Of a stretch of DNA of 64,000 nucleotides, positions 32,407 through 42,634 are shown in pieces. The translations under genes were made by a program, and so were the position numbers. The notes under the pieces were generated by a model that saw only the letters and a program-made list of their open reading frames with translations, ran no database searches and had not been told where the DNA came from. Source of the DNA: Agathobacter sp. (GTDB lineage: Bacteria > Bacillota > Clostridia > Lachnospirales > Lachnospiraceae); contig JAFQRZ010000036.1 of assembly GCA_017409825.1 (NCBI GenBank), forward strand, positions 1-64,000. The letters are read 5' to 3'. Each line of letters opens with the position of its first letter. The stretch's first letter is position 1.

Positions 32407-33453
32407 ATGTTACGAATTTTAATTATTGATGATGTGGAAACCAACCGATTTGTACTCCGCAACATTATTACAGATATGGGCTATCAGCCAGTGTTGGCAG
32501 AAAATGGAAAACAAGGACTTAAGATTATGGAGCGTATTGTTCCAGACTTGATTCTTTTGGATGTTGCGATGCCAGAGATGGATGGCTTTGAATTTGCAGA
32601 TATTATCAAAAAAGATGTAAAGACGAGAAACATTCCAGTTATCTTTATTTCTGCATTTGATGCACCACAGGACATTGTCAAAGGATTTGAGGCAGGTGGA
32701 GCGGACTATGTAACAAAGCCTTTCATTCAGGAGGTTGTAAAGTCACGCGTAACCGTACAGTTGAAACTTGCAGAGATGAATAAAACTTTGGCAGATACGA
32801 ACCGCAGATTGCAGGTTTCTATCACGGAGCAGCTTCGTCAGTTAGAGGCAGAAAAGAAGAAAGTATTGTATGCCCTTTTGACTGTAGTTCGTAAAAATGC
32901 GGTGTTTGATGAAAGTCATATTGAACGTTTACAGGAAAACTGCAAGATTTTGGCACAGGCAATGCAGCTTTCCCCTAAATACGAAAGTATCGTTTCAGAT
33001 ACATTTGTAGAAACGATTGAATTAGCAGCACCACTTTGTGATTTAGGTATGGTAGGTGTGCCACTGGATATTTTGCAGAAAAATGGGAAGCTGACCGAAG
33101 AAGAGATGGCGATTATGCAGAAGCATACGGCAATCGGAACTCAGATTATGGAGGATATCAAGGGCGACGGCGATTATAATGATTTTGTCGATATGTCCTG
33201 TGATATTACGAAGTACCATCATGAAAGATGGGATGGAAGTGGATATCCATACGGAAAATCAGGCAATGATATTCCATTACCAGCACAGGTAGTTTCTTTG
33301 ATTTCCTACTACAACGCATTGACAGAGAAACGTTCGTATCGTGATGCGTATAGCAAGGAAGAGGCAATTCAGATGATTGAGGCTGAATCGGGAAAAGCAT
33401 TTAATCCAGAGATTTTTGCAATCTGTAAGAAAATTGCAAGACAATTAAAATAA
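32407..33453 (+). CDS. Response regulator with degenerate HD-GYP output domain
   Basis: The protein is 348 residues. A receiver domain carries Asp52 (LILLDVAMPEMDG), Thr/Ser switch and KPF, followed by a coiled coil (about 125-155) and an HD-GYP-like domain. The canonical HDIGK reads CDLGM (in LCDLGMVGVP), so the first metal His is lost. KHTAIG, HHERWDGSGYP and AYSKEEA remain. It is thus probably unable to hydrolyse cyclic di-GMP but may still bind it or a partner. It lies between the kinase and cheR in the same run. Confidence 0.87.
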   Translation: MLRILIIDDVETNRFVLRNIITDMGYQPVLAENGKQGLKIMERIVPDLILLDVAMPEMDGFEFADIIKKDVKTRNIPVIFISAFDAPQDIVKGFEAGGADYVTKPFIQEVVKSRVTVQLKLAEMNKTLADTNRRLQVSITEQLRQLEAEKKKVLYALLTVVRKNAVFDESHIERLQENCKILAQAMQLSPKYESIVSDTFVETIELAAPLCDLGMVGVPLDILQKNGKLTEEEMAIMQKHTAIGTQIMEDIKGDGDYNDFVDMSCDITKYHHERWDGSGYPYGKSGNDIPLPAQVVSLISYYNALTEKRSYRDAYSKEEAIQMIEAESGKAFNPEIFAICKKIARQLK

Positions 33454-33465
33454 GAGGATAGACAA

Positions 33466-34290
33466 GTGGCGAAGATGACGGACGAGGAATATCTACGTAT
33501 TGCCCGTTTTCTAAAAGGGCGTTACGGTATTGATATGAGCCGTAAAAAGGAGATTATTTCCGGAAGATTAGAAAATTATATTAGAGCAAATGGATGGAAT
33601 ACATATACCGAATACATGAATGCGGTAGAAAAAGATAACACAGGCAGTTTAGAAAAAAAGCTGGTAAACCTTTTATCTACGAACCATACGTATTTTATGC
33701 GAGAACCAGAACACTTCACGTATTTGAGACAGGTAGTGCTTCCTTGGATTCGTAAAAAGGAAGAACGTACAAGAGATGTTCGTATTTGGTGTGGCGCTTC
33801 TTCCACAGGGGAAGAACCATATACCATTGCTATGGTAATTGCAGATTATTTTGGACTAGAACATGGTGCTTGGGATACACAGGTGCTTGCGACAGATGTT
33901 TCGACAGATGTGTTACGTCGTGCCATGGATGGTGTATACAGTTCGGAGCAGGTAGAGGTGCTTCCAGATAATTGGAAACGAAGATTTTTCCGTAAAATTA
34001 TCAGTGAAGACGCGTACCGAGTAACGGATGAGTTAAAGAATGAAGTTATGTATCGCAAATTTAATCTGATGGATGATTTCCCGTTCCGAAAAAAACTGCA
34101 TGCAGTATTCCTTCGGAATGTGATGATTTACTTTGATGAAAAGACCAAAAAAGAGTTGATACAGAAGGTGTATGACGCAATGGAACCTGGTGGGTATTTG
34201 TTTATTGGGCAGACGGAAAGCATAAACAAGGAGTATTGTCCATTTGAACATGTGAGACCATCGGTGTATAGAAAAAAAGAAGGCAAATAG
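33466..34290 (+). CDS. cheR: Chemoreceptor glutamate methyltransferase CheR
   Basis: The protein is 274 residues, with an N-terminal helical domain (RFLKGRYGIDMSRKKEIISG) and an S-adenosylmethionine domain with VRIWCGASSTGEEPYTIAMV (the family's GCSTGEEPYS motif, here GASSTGEEPYT) and LRNVMIYFDEKTK. It methylates glutamates of the receptor encoded at 38445. GTG 33466 is the start, with AGAGGAT upstream. It pairs with CheB, next in the run. Confidence 0.92.
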   Translation: MAKMTDEEYLRIARFLKGRYGIDMSRKKEIISGRLENYIRANGWNTYTEYMNAVEKDNTGSLEKKLVNLLSTNHTYFMREPEHFTYLRQVVLPWIRKKEERTRDVRIWCGASSTGEEPYTIAMVIADYFGLEHGAWDTQVLATDVSTDVLRRAMDGVYSSEQVEVLPDNWKRRFFRKIISEDAYRVTDELKNEVMYRKFNLMDDFPFRKKLHAVFLRNVMIYFDEKTKKELIQKVYDAMEPGGYLFIGQTESINKEYCPFEHVRPSVYRKKEGK

Positions 34291-34301
34291 GTTAATAAGT
34301 T

Positions 34302-35336
34302 ATGCGAAAAATTAAAGTATTAGTCGTAGAAGATTCCGTTTTCTTTCGAGAACTTCTTGTAAAACATTTGAATAATGACCCAGCTTTGGAGGTTGTAGCA
34401 AGTGCAAAAGACCCATTTGAAGCGAGAGATATGATTGTCAAACATAAACCAGATGTTATGACCTTGGATATCGAAATGCCTCGAATGAATGGAATCGAAT
34501 TCTTACGAAAACTGATGCCACAATATCCAATGCCTGTTGTCATGATTAGCTCTTTGAGTGACAAGGTATTTGAAGCATTAAATGCAGGTGCAGTTGATTT
34601 CGTTGCAAAGCCTGCAATGACAGATAGAAAGAAACTGGAAGAACTCATGACCAATGAGCTTCCGATTAAAATTAAAATAGCATCTACAGCTAAGATTGGA
34701 AATATTAAAAGAGCAGTTGTGCCTGAGTTAACCGAAACGGTTAGTACTAATGCCAGCAGCAAGGACTTGGTTTTGGCGATTGGAGCCTCTACTGGTGGAA
34801 CAGAAGCAATTGCAACGATACTGAAAGAATTTGGAACGGATATTCCAGGAACGGTTGTGGTACAGCACATGCCTGCTGGATTTACAGAAATGTATGCAAA
34901 CCGATTGAATGACCAGTGTCGTGTTACCGTAAAAGAGGCGAAAAATGGCGACAAGGTATTACCAGGACAGGTGTTGATTGCACCGGGTGGTGATTGCCAG
35001 ATGCGTTTAATTAAGGTGAATGGAACCTATCAGGTGGAAGTAAAGCCGGGTCCAAAGGTAAGTGGGCATTGTCCATCGGTAGATGTATTGTTTGAATCTG
35101 TTGCGAAGGCGGCAGGTAGTCGAGCATTAGGAATTATTTTGACAGGCATGGGCGGCGATGGCGCAAAGGGGCTATTGGAAATGCGAAAAGCCGGTGCCAA
35201 AACGATTGGTCAGGATGAATCCACTTGTGTAGTATATGGAATGCCTAAGGTGGCATTTGATATAGGTGCAGTAGAGCATCAAGAGAAATTGAGTGATATA
35301 GCAAAGAAAACGTATGCTGTTCTTAATAATATGTAA
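34302..35336 (+). CDS. cheB: Chemotaxis methylesterase/deamidase CheB
   Basis: The protein is 344 residues. A receiver domain has Asp56 (VMTLDIEMPRMNG), followed by a linker and the esterase domain with catalytic Ser (GASTGGTEAI), His (VVQHMPAGFT) and Asp (GMGGDGAKG). It removes methyl groups from receptors when phosphorylated by CheA. Length and motifs are normal. Confidence 0.94.
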   Translation: MRKIKVLVVEDSVFFRELLVKHLNNDPALEVVASAKDPFEARDMIVKHKPDVMTLDIEMPRMNGIEFLRKLMPQYPMPVVMISSLSDKVFEALNAGAVDFVAKPAMTDRKKLEELMTNELPIKIKIASTAKIGNIKRAVVPELTETVSTNASSKDLVLAIGASTGGTEAIATILKEFGTDIPGTVVVQHMPAGFTEMYANRLNDQCRVTVKEAKNGDKVLPGQVLIAPGGDCQMRLIKVNGTYQVEVKPGPKVSGHCPSVDVLFESVAKAAGSRALGIILTGMGGDGAKGLLEMRKAGAKTIGQDESTCVVYGMPKVAFDIGAVEHQEKLSDIAKKTYAVLNNM

Positions 35337-35348
35337 AGGAGAAAAGGT

Positions 35349-35741
35349 ATGAGAATTTTATTAGCAGAGGACGATTTCGTAACAAGAAAGTTTATGAGCA
35401 ATTTCTTATCAAAGTATGGTGAATGCGACGTAACTGTTGATGGTTTGGAAGCGGTAGATGCATTCATGATGGCTTTGGAAGAAGAAAATCCTTATGATTT
35501 GGTATGTCTTGATATTATGATGCCAGTAATGGATGGATATCAGGCATTGGTAGGTATTCGTAATCTGGAAAAAGAACGCAATATTCCAGAAGACAAATCG
35601 GTTAAGGTTATTATGGCTACAGCATTAAACGATGAAAAGAATGTAAAAATGGCCTTCGAACTTGGTTGTACCATCTATTCTGGAAAACCAATTGACCAGG
35701 ACCGCTTTGAGGAAGCATTAAAGAGATTGGATTTAATCTAA
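35349..35741 (+). CDS. cheY: CheY-like single receiver domain
   Basis: The protein is 130 residues. AEDD at 6-9, Asp55 (VCLDIMMPVMDG), Thr of IMATAL and Lys of SGKPI are all present. It is the likely phosphate acceptor of CheA in this cluster. No flagellar switch genes are nearby, so its output may not be a flagellar motor. AAAGGAG lies 8 nt upstream. Confidence 0.88.
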   Translation: MRILLAEDDFVTRKFMSNFLSKYGECDVTVDGLEAVDAFMMALEEENPYDLVCLDIMMPVMDGYQALVGIRNLEKERNIPEDKSVKVIMATALNDEKNVKMAFELGCTIYSGKPIDQDRFEEALKRLDLI

Positions 35742-35774
35742 AATAGATGAAAACGAATAGAAAGGAGCTATATC

Positions 35775-37928
35775 ATGGCAGATGGGTTTAATACAGAAGA
35801 CATGCTGGACATGTATCTGTTTGAAAATCAGCAGTTGCTAGAAAAGCTTCAGGAAACAGTACTGGAACAGAAAGACGAAGAATGCTTTGATGAAGATGCC
35901 ATCAATGAAATCTTCCGTACGATGCATACGATTAAGGGTTCCTCTGGAATCATGATGTTCGATGATATTACGGCAGTTTCACATAAGTTGGAGGACATTT
36001 TCTATGTGCTTCGTGAGTCACATCCGGATAATGTGCCACATTTGCAGTTGGTAGAGCATGTATTAGAGGTTGCCGATTTTATCACCAATGAATTGGAGAA
36101 AATCGAAAACGGAGAAACTGCAGATGGTGATTCCAGTGAGATTATTGCCAGACTGGATCAGTTTTTGAAGCAAATAAAAGGGGAAAAGAATACAGAAGAG
36201 AAGAAGGAAGCACCGAAAAAAGATACTTCTGCTCAGAAATTCTATATTGCACCAGTTGCTAGTAATTCAAGTAAATATTTCCGTATTAAGCTTACATACA
36301 ATGAAGGCGTAAATTTAGTAAACGTGCATGCTTACAAGGCAGTATATGCGTTGAAAGAAATTGCAGAAGATTTGATTTATTCGCCAGAAGATATTATTTC
36401 GGACGAGAGTAGTGCGGAACAGATTTTAGAAAATGGTTTCGATATCCTACTGCAGACACAGGCCAAGGAAGCCGATATTCGAGAGATTATCAAAGAAGGC
36501 TATGATGTTAAGAAGGTAGATATTCTAGAATGTACGGAGGCAGAGTATAAACAGGGCTTTGGTGATGAGGAAGAATCACCTATTATCATGATAGACCTAG
36601 AATCTTCTGTGGAAGAGATTGAAGCGAAAGCAGAACGTACACAGGAACAGATTATGGCGGAAGCCAAAAGCAAGGCTTTGGCGCCCGGTGACTTCGTTAT
36701 TCAGTCCAAGGAGCCAGGAAAGGCAAAGAAACTTGCGAAGGATAAGCCTAAGAAATCGGAAAAGGCGACCTTTATCAACGTTGATGTAGCGAAGATGGAC
36801 CAACTGATGGATTTAATTGGGGAATTGGTGATTTCCCAGTCAGTTGTATTACAGAATCCGGATTTGAAGGTGCCAGGCTTATCGCTTGACAACTTCAATA
36901 AGTCAGCAGCACAGATGGTTAAGATTTCGACAGATTTACAGAATGTAATTATGTCGATGCGAATGGTACCACTGACCAATACCTTCCAGAAGATGAATCG
37001 AATCGTATTTGATGTTTCTAGAAAATTGGGCAAAGATATCGAGTTTGTCATGGTCGGTGAAACTACCGAAGTGGACAAGAATATCGTAGAACATATTTCA
37101 GATCCATTGATGCATTTGGTTCGTAACTCGGTTGACCATGGTATTGAAATGCCAGAGGACAGAGCTACAGCAGGCAAGACAGAACGTGCGAAGGTTACCT
37201 TATCAGCAAAGACCGAATCAGGTAAGGTTTGGATTACGGTTGAGGATAATGGAAAAGGCTTGGACCGTCAGCAGATTTTGAACAAAGCTCGTAATCAGGG
37301 CCTTTTGGATTATAGTAAGCCAGAAAGTGCGTATACAGACAAAGAAGTATATCAGTTTATTACATTACCAGGCTTTTCTACGAAGGAAAAGGTGACCGAA
37401 TATTCGGGACGTGGTGTTGGAATGGACGTTGTATTATCCAATATCGCATCCATCGGTGGTAGCTTAGAAATCGAAAGTGAAAAAGGTAAGGGAAGTAAGA
37501 TGATTCTTAAGATTCCACTTACACTTGCAATTATCGATGGTATTGTAATGCGAGTAGGAGATACTTCCTTTGTTATTGAAACGGGTGCGGTAAAAGAGTT
37601 CGTAAGTGTAACAGAGGATATGATGATTCGCGACCCAGACCACCGTGAATTTGTTATGATTCGTGGCGAATGTTATCCAGTGCTTCGTGTAGGTGATAGG
37701 TATCATTTGACAGGATACCAGACTGATGTGGACAAGGGTATGATGGTGATTATGGAAGTGGATGGACAGCATGTATGTCTGTTTGTAGATAGTTTAGTAG
37801 GCAAACAGGAAATTGTTGTAAAACCGATTCCATCTTACGTAAAAAAAGTGAAAGGGTTATCTGGATGTACTCAGCTAGGAGACGGCAGTATTGCACTTAT
37901 CCTAGACGGAGCAGGTCTGGTGGACTAA
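35775..37928 (+). CDS. cheA: Chemotaxis histidine kinase CheA
   Basis: The protein is 717 residues with the full domain set. P1 Hpt has His51 (TMHTIKGSSG), a P2-like alpha/beta domain lies at about 155-260, and P3 dimerisation helices lie near 340-400 (FINVDVAKMDQLMDLIGELV). The P4 ATPase carries LVRNSVDHGIE, DNGKGLD and GRGVGMDVV, and P5 is CheW-like to the end. It is the central kinase of the array and should phosphorylate CheY and CheB, and perhaps other receivers here. Confidence 0.95.
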   Translation: MADGFNTEDMLDMYLFENQQLLEKLQETVLEQKDEECFDEDAINEIFRTMHTIKGSSGIMMFDDITAVSHKLEDIFYVLRESHPDNVPHLQLVEHVLEVADFITNELEKIENGETADGDSSEIIARLDQFLKQIKGEKNTEEKKEAPKKDTSAQKFYIAPVASNSSKYFRIKLTYNEGVNLVNVHAYKAVYALKEIAEDLIYSPEDIISDESSAEQILENGFDILLQTQAKEADIREIIKEGYDVKKVDILECTEAEYKQGFGDEEESPIIMIDLESSVEEIEAKAERTQEQIMAEAKSKALAPGDFVIQSKEPGKAKKLAKDKPKKSEKATFINVDVAKMDQLMDLIGELVISQSVVLQNPDLKVPGLSLDNFNKSAAQMVKISTDLQNVIMSMRMVPLTNTFQKMNRIVFDVSRKLGKDIEFVMVGETTEVDKNIVEHISDPLMHLVRNSVDHGIEMPEDRATAGKTERAKVTLSAKTESGKVWITVEDNGKGLDRQQILNKARNQGLLDYSKPESAYTDKEVYQFITLPGFSTKEKVTEYSGRGVGMDVVLSNIASIGGSLEIESEKGKGSKMILKIPLTLAIIDGIVMRVGDTSFVIETGAVKEFVSVTEDMMIRDPDHREFVMIRGECYPVLRVGDRYHLTGYQTDVDKGMMVIMEVDGQHVCLFVDSLVGKQEIVVKPIPSYVKKVKGLSGCTQLGDGSIALILDGAGLVD

Positions 37929-37941
37929 GGGGTAAACCGAT

Positions 37942-38442
37942 ATGGACGAAAGAGATACGCAAAAAGGGAAATACGTGACCTTTAAATCGGGGTGTGAATA
38001 CTTTGGTCTTAAGATTCAGTATGTCAATGAAATCATCGTTTTTCAGGAAATCACCAAGATTCCAGAGAGCGAGGATTACATCAAAGGACTGATTAACTTA
38101 AGAGGAAAAATTATTCCAGTTATCGATGTGAGATTACGTTTTAAACAGGAGCCATTCGAATATACAGACAGAACCTGTATCATCGTGGTAAATGTAAAAA
38201 ATATCGTTGTGGGACTTATCGTAGAACAGATTGCGGAAGTTGTTGAGATTCAGGAAGAAAATATTATTCCATCTCCATCTGTTGGAAAGGCAGACAAATC
38301 TCAGAACAAGTATGTATATGCTATCGGAAAGGTAGGAGATCAGGTGAAGCTCTTACTTGACCCAGATAGATTACTGAATGATGAAGAAATTACTGCATTA
38401 GATCCAAATGCAGGAAATGCAGAAGACGGAGGCGAAGAATAG
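37942..38442 (+). CDS. cheW: Chemotaxis coupling protein CheW
   Basis: The protein is 166 residues, a single SH3-like CheW domain with [39 protein letters not shown] and [14 protein letters not shown]. It links CheA to the receptor. It starts 13 nt after cheA and ends 2 nt before the receptor gene, supporting a dedicated receptor-CheW-CheA set. Confidence 0.94.
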   Translation: MDERDTQKGKYVTFKSGCEYFGLKIQYVNEIIVFQEITKIPESEDYIKGLINLRGKIIPVIDVRLRFKQEPFEYTDRTCIIVVNVKNIVVGLIVEQIAEVVEIQEENIIPSPSVGKADKSQNKYVYAIGKVGDQVKLLLDPDRLLNDEEITALDPNAGNAEDGGEE

Positions 38443-38444
38443 TC

Positions 38445-39800
38445 ATGAAAATCAATAAAAATTTAAAAATGAAGACAAAGTTAATTATTAGTTTTCTTGT
38501 AATTGATGTAATTGTATTGTTTTTACTTTATACTGGATATTCAACAGCAGCAACTATTATTAATGAAGCAGATCCACAGCATTATTTATCTAGTTATGCT
38601 TGGTTTACGATGGGAATTGCTCTGGTTATCGTGTTGGTTTGTGGCGGTATCATGGTTGCAATTCCTAGACAGCTACGTAAGAATATTAATCATCTCAAAA
38701 ATATTACAATCGAATTGGCGAAAGGTAATATGGATGTAGAAATTACCAAGCTTTATAACGATGAATTTGGTGAATTAGTAGACGAATATCAGAGCATGGT
38801 AGCAAATATTCGTGCACAGGCAATGGCGGCACAGGCGGTTGCAGCGGGGGACATGACAGTAGAAGTATTACCGGCTTCCGATGTGGACACCATGGGTAAT
38901 GCATTACATACCTTAGTACAGAGAAACGGAAATGCTCTTGGAAATATCAATGATGCGGCATATCAGGTAATGACAAGTGCTTCTCAGGTAGCAAGTGCAA
39001 GTGATGCATTGGCACAGGGCTCTACTGAACAGGCAAGTGCGATTGAACAGATTACTTCTTCTATCAGTGAAATCGCTGAAAAGACCAGAGAAAACGCAGC
39101 TCAGGCAAATCATGCGGCAGATCTTGTTGGAGATGCAATCCGTGATGTAGAACATGGAAACGAAGAAATGCGTGAAATGGTTACAGCTATGGAAGATATC
39201 AATAAATCTTCGGAAAGCATTTCTAAGATTATTAAGGTTATCGATGATATCGCATTCCAGACAAATATTCTTGCACTTAATGCAGCAGTAGAAGCCGCTC
39301 GTGCAGGTGACGCAGGTAAAGGCTTCGCGGTAGTAGCAGAAGAGGTTCGTAACTTAGCGGCGAAGAGTGCGGCAGCAGCTTCTGAAACAGCAGAACTGAT
39401 TGAAGATTCGATTGCAAAAGTTGCAATTGGTTCTAAACTTGCAGACGAAACAGCAAAAGCATTGGAAGATATTTCAAATGCAGTAAAAGAAAGTGAAGTA
39501 ATTATCAATAATATTGCAGAATCATCGAATTATCAGGCGACAGCAGTAGCACAGATTAATCAGGGTATCGGTCAGGTTTCTCAGGTTGTTCAGACAAACT
39601 CTGCGACAAGTGAAGAGTGTGCGGCTGCCAGCGAAGAACTTTCGAACCAGGCAGTTCGTATGAGAGATTTACTTTCTATTTACAAGTTAAATGAAAGTGC
39701 AGTAGTAGCTCGTTATCACGAGTTAGAAGCAGAAGAGTCTGTTTCCGTAGAGGTAAATGAACCAGTGATTTCTCTTGGAGAAGGATTCGGGAAATATTAA
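38445..39800 (+). CDS. Methyl-accepting chemotaxis protein with minimal extracellular loop
   Basis: The protein is 451 residues. TM1 (about 13-31) and TM2 (about 50-71) are separated by only about 18 residues, so there is no ordinary ligand domain. HAMP follows at about 72-125, then a signalling domain with the conserved hairpin tip [20 protein letters not shown] and [15 protein letters not shown]. Signals may enter through the membrane, HAMP, or a partner protein. It is the only receptor in the cluster. A hairpin with a distant T run lies just downstream. Confidence 0.92.
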   Translation: MKINKNLKMKTKLIISFLVIDVIVLFLLYTGYSTAATIINEADPQHYLSSYAWFTMGIALVIVLVCGGIMVAIPRQLRKNINHLKNITIELAKGNMDVEITKLYNDEFGELVDEYQSMVANIRAQAMAAQAVAAGDMTVEVLPASDVDTMGNALHTLVQRNGNALGNINDAAYQVMTSASQVASASDALAQGSTEQASAIEQITSSISEIAEKTRENAAQANHAADLVGDAIRDVEHGNEEMREMVTAMEDINKSSESISKIIKVIDDIAFQTNILALNAAVEAARAGDAGKGFAVVAEEVRNLAAKSAAAASETAELIEDSIAKVAIGSKLADETAKALEDISNAVKESEVIINNIAESSNYQATAVAQINQGIGQVSQVVQTNSATSEECAAASEELSNQAVRMRDLLSIYKLNESAVVARYHELEAEESVSVEVNEPVISLGEGFGKY

Positions 39801-39809
39801 GATAGTTAG

Positions 39810-39842
39810 GCTGTCGCAAAAGGATTTATTTTGTGACAGCCT
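39810..39842 (+). terminator. Hairpin between receptor gene and hybrid kinase (possible attenuator)
   Basis: 13-bp stem GGCTGTCGCAAAA (39810-39822) with TTTTGTGACAGCC (39830-39842), one G-U pair, 7-nt loop. The T run (GTTTTT) lies about 9 nt beyond, so termination is probably partial. Confidence 0.6.
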
Positions 39843-39867
39843 CTAGTGCGTTTTTGGAGGCGGTAAA

Positions 39868-42612
39868 ATGGGCAAGTATGATTACCTAAAATCGTATGAA
39901 AGACAGATAGAATCAATTGTAATTATAATTGCATCGATATATTCTTTTACGGAATTGATTCTTGGATATCAAAATAATTGGAACCAATGGGGGCAGCTTT
40001 CTGTTTTGGTGGGATTATTGGTATCATGGATTTTCTTTTTCGGAAAGTACAAATCGTTTGAAGTAAGAGCACATATCACCTGTTTTGCTTCCCAGGTAAT
40101 GGTTTTAGTATATGGAATTGAATGTGAGGATTTTTACAAGATACAGTCCTTATTTATCAGTTTATGTATTTTGCTGGGGTTATATGGTGTTTTGAATTCC
40201 ATGATATATCCAACATTGTCCTATTCAGCATTGGTTGCTTACTATATTTTTGTAAACGGACAGTTAAATTGGGGACAGTATGATTCTGATTTAGGTATGG
40301 TTACCCGTATTTTACAGGGCTATCTAACCTTGTTCCTTGTTATTTATCTGGTATTTCGATACAAAACCAGCCAGGAAAGTATGTTGGAAATGATTGATGC
40401 ACTTCGCAAGTCCGAACGCGAAAAAGATGATTTCCTTGCGAATGTCAGCCATGAAATCCGTACTCCTATTAATACCATTTGCGGTATTAGTGAAATTATG
40501 TTAAAGAATGATGTTCCAGCGGAAATGCGAGAGGATATGCTTAATATCCAGTCGGCTGGACGAAACCTTATGTCTGTAGTAGGAGATATTTTGGACTACT
40601 CTGAATTACAGGAAGGCGATTTCGAAATCGTCGAAGAAAATTATTATGTCAGCTCAACCATTTATGACGTTATCAATATGTCTATGGCGAAGAAAAGTGA
40701 GAAGAAGCTGGAACTTATCGTAGACTGTGAGGCAGATATGCCAAGTGTGTTGGTTGGTGATGAGCAGAAGATTCGAAGAGTGATTATGAACCTGGTAAAC
40801 AACGCCATTGAGTTTACTTCCGAAGGTTGTGTAAGTATTCGTTTTGGATACCGTAAAGAAGAATATGGCATAAACTTAATTGTTACGGTAAAAGACTCTG
40901 GTATTGGTATGACCAAAGAAAGTGTAGAAAATCTGTTCCAGAAATTCTCACAGGCAGACATGGGGCGTACCAGAAAGAAAGGCGGCGTAGGTCTAGGGCT
41001 TGCCATTGCGCAGACCATCGTTCAACGTATGGGTGGTTTCATTACCGTAAAGAGTGAATTAGGTAAAGGTAGTGAATTTAAGATTGTAATTCCACAGAAG
41101 GTTTACGATGCGAATCCAATTGTGGAACTACCAGATAGAAATGAAATTAATGCTGCTGTATACATTAATATGGAGCAGTTTAGATACAATGAAATCCGTG
41201 ATGAATATGGTGAAAATATACAGCGTCTTGTGGAACAGCTTAAGGTAAAATGTCATGTTTGCCGTAATCTGCAGGAGCTTAAGAGATGGGAAAAACGAGA
41301 AGATTTTAATCAAATCTTCATCAGTTTATTGGAATATCAGGAAGATCCTATTTATTTTGATAATCTTGCAAAACGCAAAAACGTTCATATTATTTTGGAT
41401 CATTATGATGATGCAAAGGTACAGAATAAGAACTTAAGCAAGATTTATAAACCATTCTTTGTATTGTCGATTTTAGCAGCATTAAAGAATGCGGTGGCAG
41501 AGAATGGAGAAAAGGTTGTTGAAGTAGAAAATCATCAGTTATATGCACCAGAAGCACATATTTTGGTAATTGATGACAATCGTATGAATATTCGAGTGGT
41601 GGAAGGATTGCTTCGTGCGTATGGTGTAAAGGTATCTTATGCCTTAAGTGGACAGGAAGGTATTGATATGCTTGCATCCAAAGCATACGATTTGATTCTT
41701 TTAGACCACATGATGCCAGGAATGGATGGTGTGGAAACCTTCCATCATATTCGTAAGAAACCAGATTTGTATTATAAGGAGATTCCAATTATTGCATTAA
41801 CAGCAAATGCGATTGCGGGTGCGAGAGAGATGTTTATCAAGGAAGGCTTTAACGATTTCGTGGCGAAACCAGTGGAAAGCTCTGTTTTGCAGCGTACCTT
41901 GAAACGTCATCTTCCAGCCGACAAGTTAAAGACATTAGATGAAGCAGAGCGTATCCAGATGCAAGCAAAGCAGGAAGAAAGTACGGTAGCAGCTTCTACA
42001 TCAACAGGGGAACTGGTCATTGGTGATTTGGATATTTCAAAAGGAATTATGTACTGTGGAAATCAGGAAAATTACCTCGAAATTTTAACCAGTCAGAGAG
42101 ATAATGGCAAGGATATTATCGAACAGGCGCAAAGCTTGTACGAAAAAGCAGATTGGAAGAATTATGTAATTGTAGTACACGGTATCAAGAGTTCAATGAT
42201 GAGTATTGGGGCAGTGAAGCTGTCTGAAATGGCAAAGGCTTTGGAATTTGCTGGCAAGGGTGAAGATTATGATTTCATTCGTAAAGAACATGCTGCAATG
42301 ATTAAAGAGTTTGAGCGAGTAATGCAGATTTTATATGATTGCAAGTACTTAGCACCATTAGAAACGGAACAAGCAGTTGTGAACAAACCAGAGCTGTCGG
42401 ATGAAGATTTTGCACAGAAATTAGTAGAGTTAGAAAATGTAACCTATGAGTTTGATACGAAAAAGGTGATTCCGATTTTGGATGAATTGAGTAAATACGC
42501 ATATCATTCCAAGGATTTGGAGAAGGAGTTAAAACCGGTTTACAAGAAGGTAGACATGTTTGATTTCATGTCTGCGTATGAGACCGTAGCCAAAATCAAA
42601 GAAAAGGCATAG
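39868..42612 (+). CDS. Membrane hybrid histidine kinase with receiver and Hpt domains
   Basis: The protein is 914 residues. About six transmembrane helices lie in 1-165 with no large loop. HisKA has His195 (NVSHEIRTPIN), and HATPase has LVNNAIEF, DSGIGM and GVGLGLA. A divergent, receiver-like segment without acceptor Asp lies at about 430-550, then a true receiver with Asp613 (LILLDHMMPGMDG). An Hpt domain has His771 (VVHGIKSSMMS), and a helical tail ends the protein. It is a self-contained phosphorelay; the tail resembles that of other hybrid kinases of this group. It lacks a DNA-binding output, so it must act on a partner such as CheY or the 32407 regulator. Confidence 0.9.
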   Translation: MGKYDYLKSYERQIESIVIIIASIYSFTELILGYQNNWNQWGQLSVLVGLLVSWIFFFGKYKSFEVRAHITCFASQVMVLVYGIECEDFYKIQSLFISLCILLGLYGVLNSMIYPTLSYSALVAYYIFVNGQLNWGQYDSDLGMVTRILQGYLTLFLVIYLVFRYKTSQESMLEMIDALRKSEREKDDFLANVSHEIRTPINTICGISEIMLKNDVPAEMREDMLNIQSAGRNLMSVVGDILDYSELQEGDFEIVEENYYVSSTIYDVINMSMAKKSEKKLELIVDCEADMPSVLVGDEQKIRRVIMNLVNNAIEFTSEGCVSIRFGYRKEEYGINLIVTVKDSGIGMTKESVENLFQKFSQADMGRTRKKGGVGLGLAIAQTIVQRMGGFITVKSELGKGSEFKIVIPQKVYDANPIVELPDRNEINAAVYINMEQFRYNEIRDEYGENIQRLVEQLKVKCHVCRNLQELKRWEKREDFNQIFISLLEYQEDPIYFDNLAKRKNVHIILDHYDDAKVQNKNLSKIYKPFFVLSILAALKNAVAENGEKVVEVENHQLYAPEAHILVIDDNRMNIRVVEGLLRAYGVKVSYALSGQEGIDMLASKAYDLILLDHMMPGMDGVETFHHIRKKPDLYYKEIPIIALTANAIAGAREMFIKEGFNDFVAKPVESSVLQRTLKRHLPADKLKTLDEAERIQMQAKQEESTVAASTSTGELVIGDLDISKGIMYCGNQENYLEILTSQRDNGKDIIEQAQSLYEKADWKNYVIVVHGIKSSMMSIGAVKLSEMAKALEFAGKGEDYDFIRKEHAAMIKEFERVMQILYDCKYLAPLETEQAVVNKPELSDEDFAQKLVELENVTYEFDTKKVIPILDELSKYAYHSKDLEKELKPVYKKVDMFDFMSAYETVAKIKEKA

Positions 42613-42634
42613 TATATGTGGGTGAGGTACCTAT

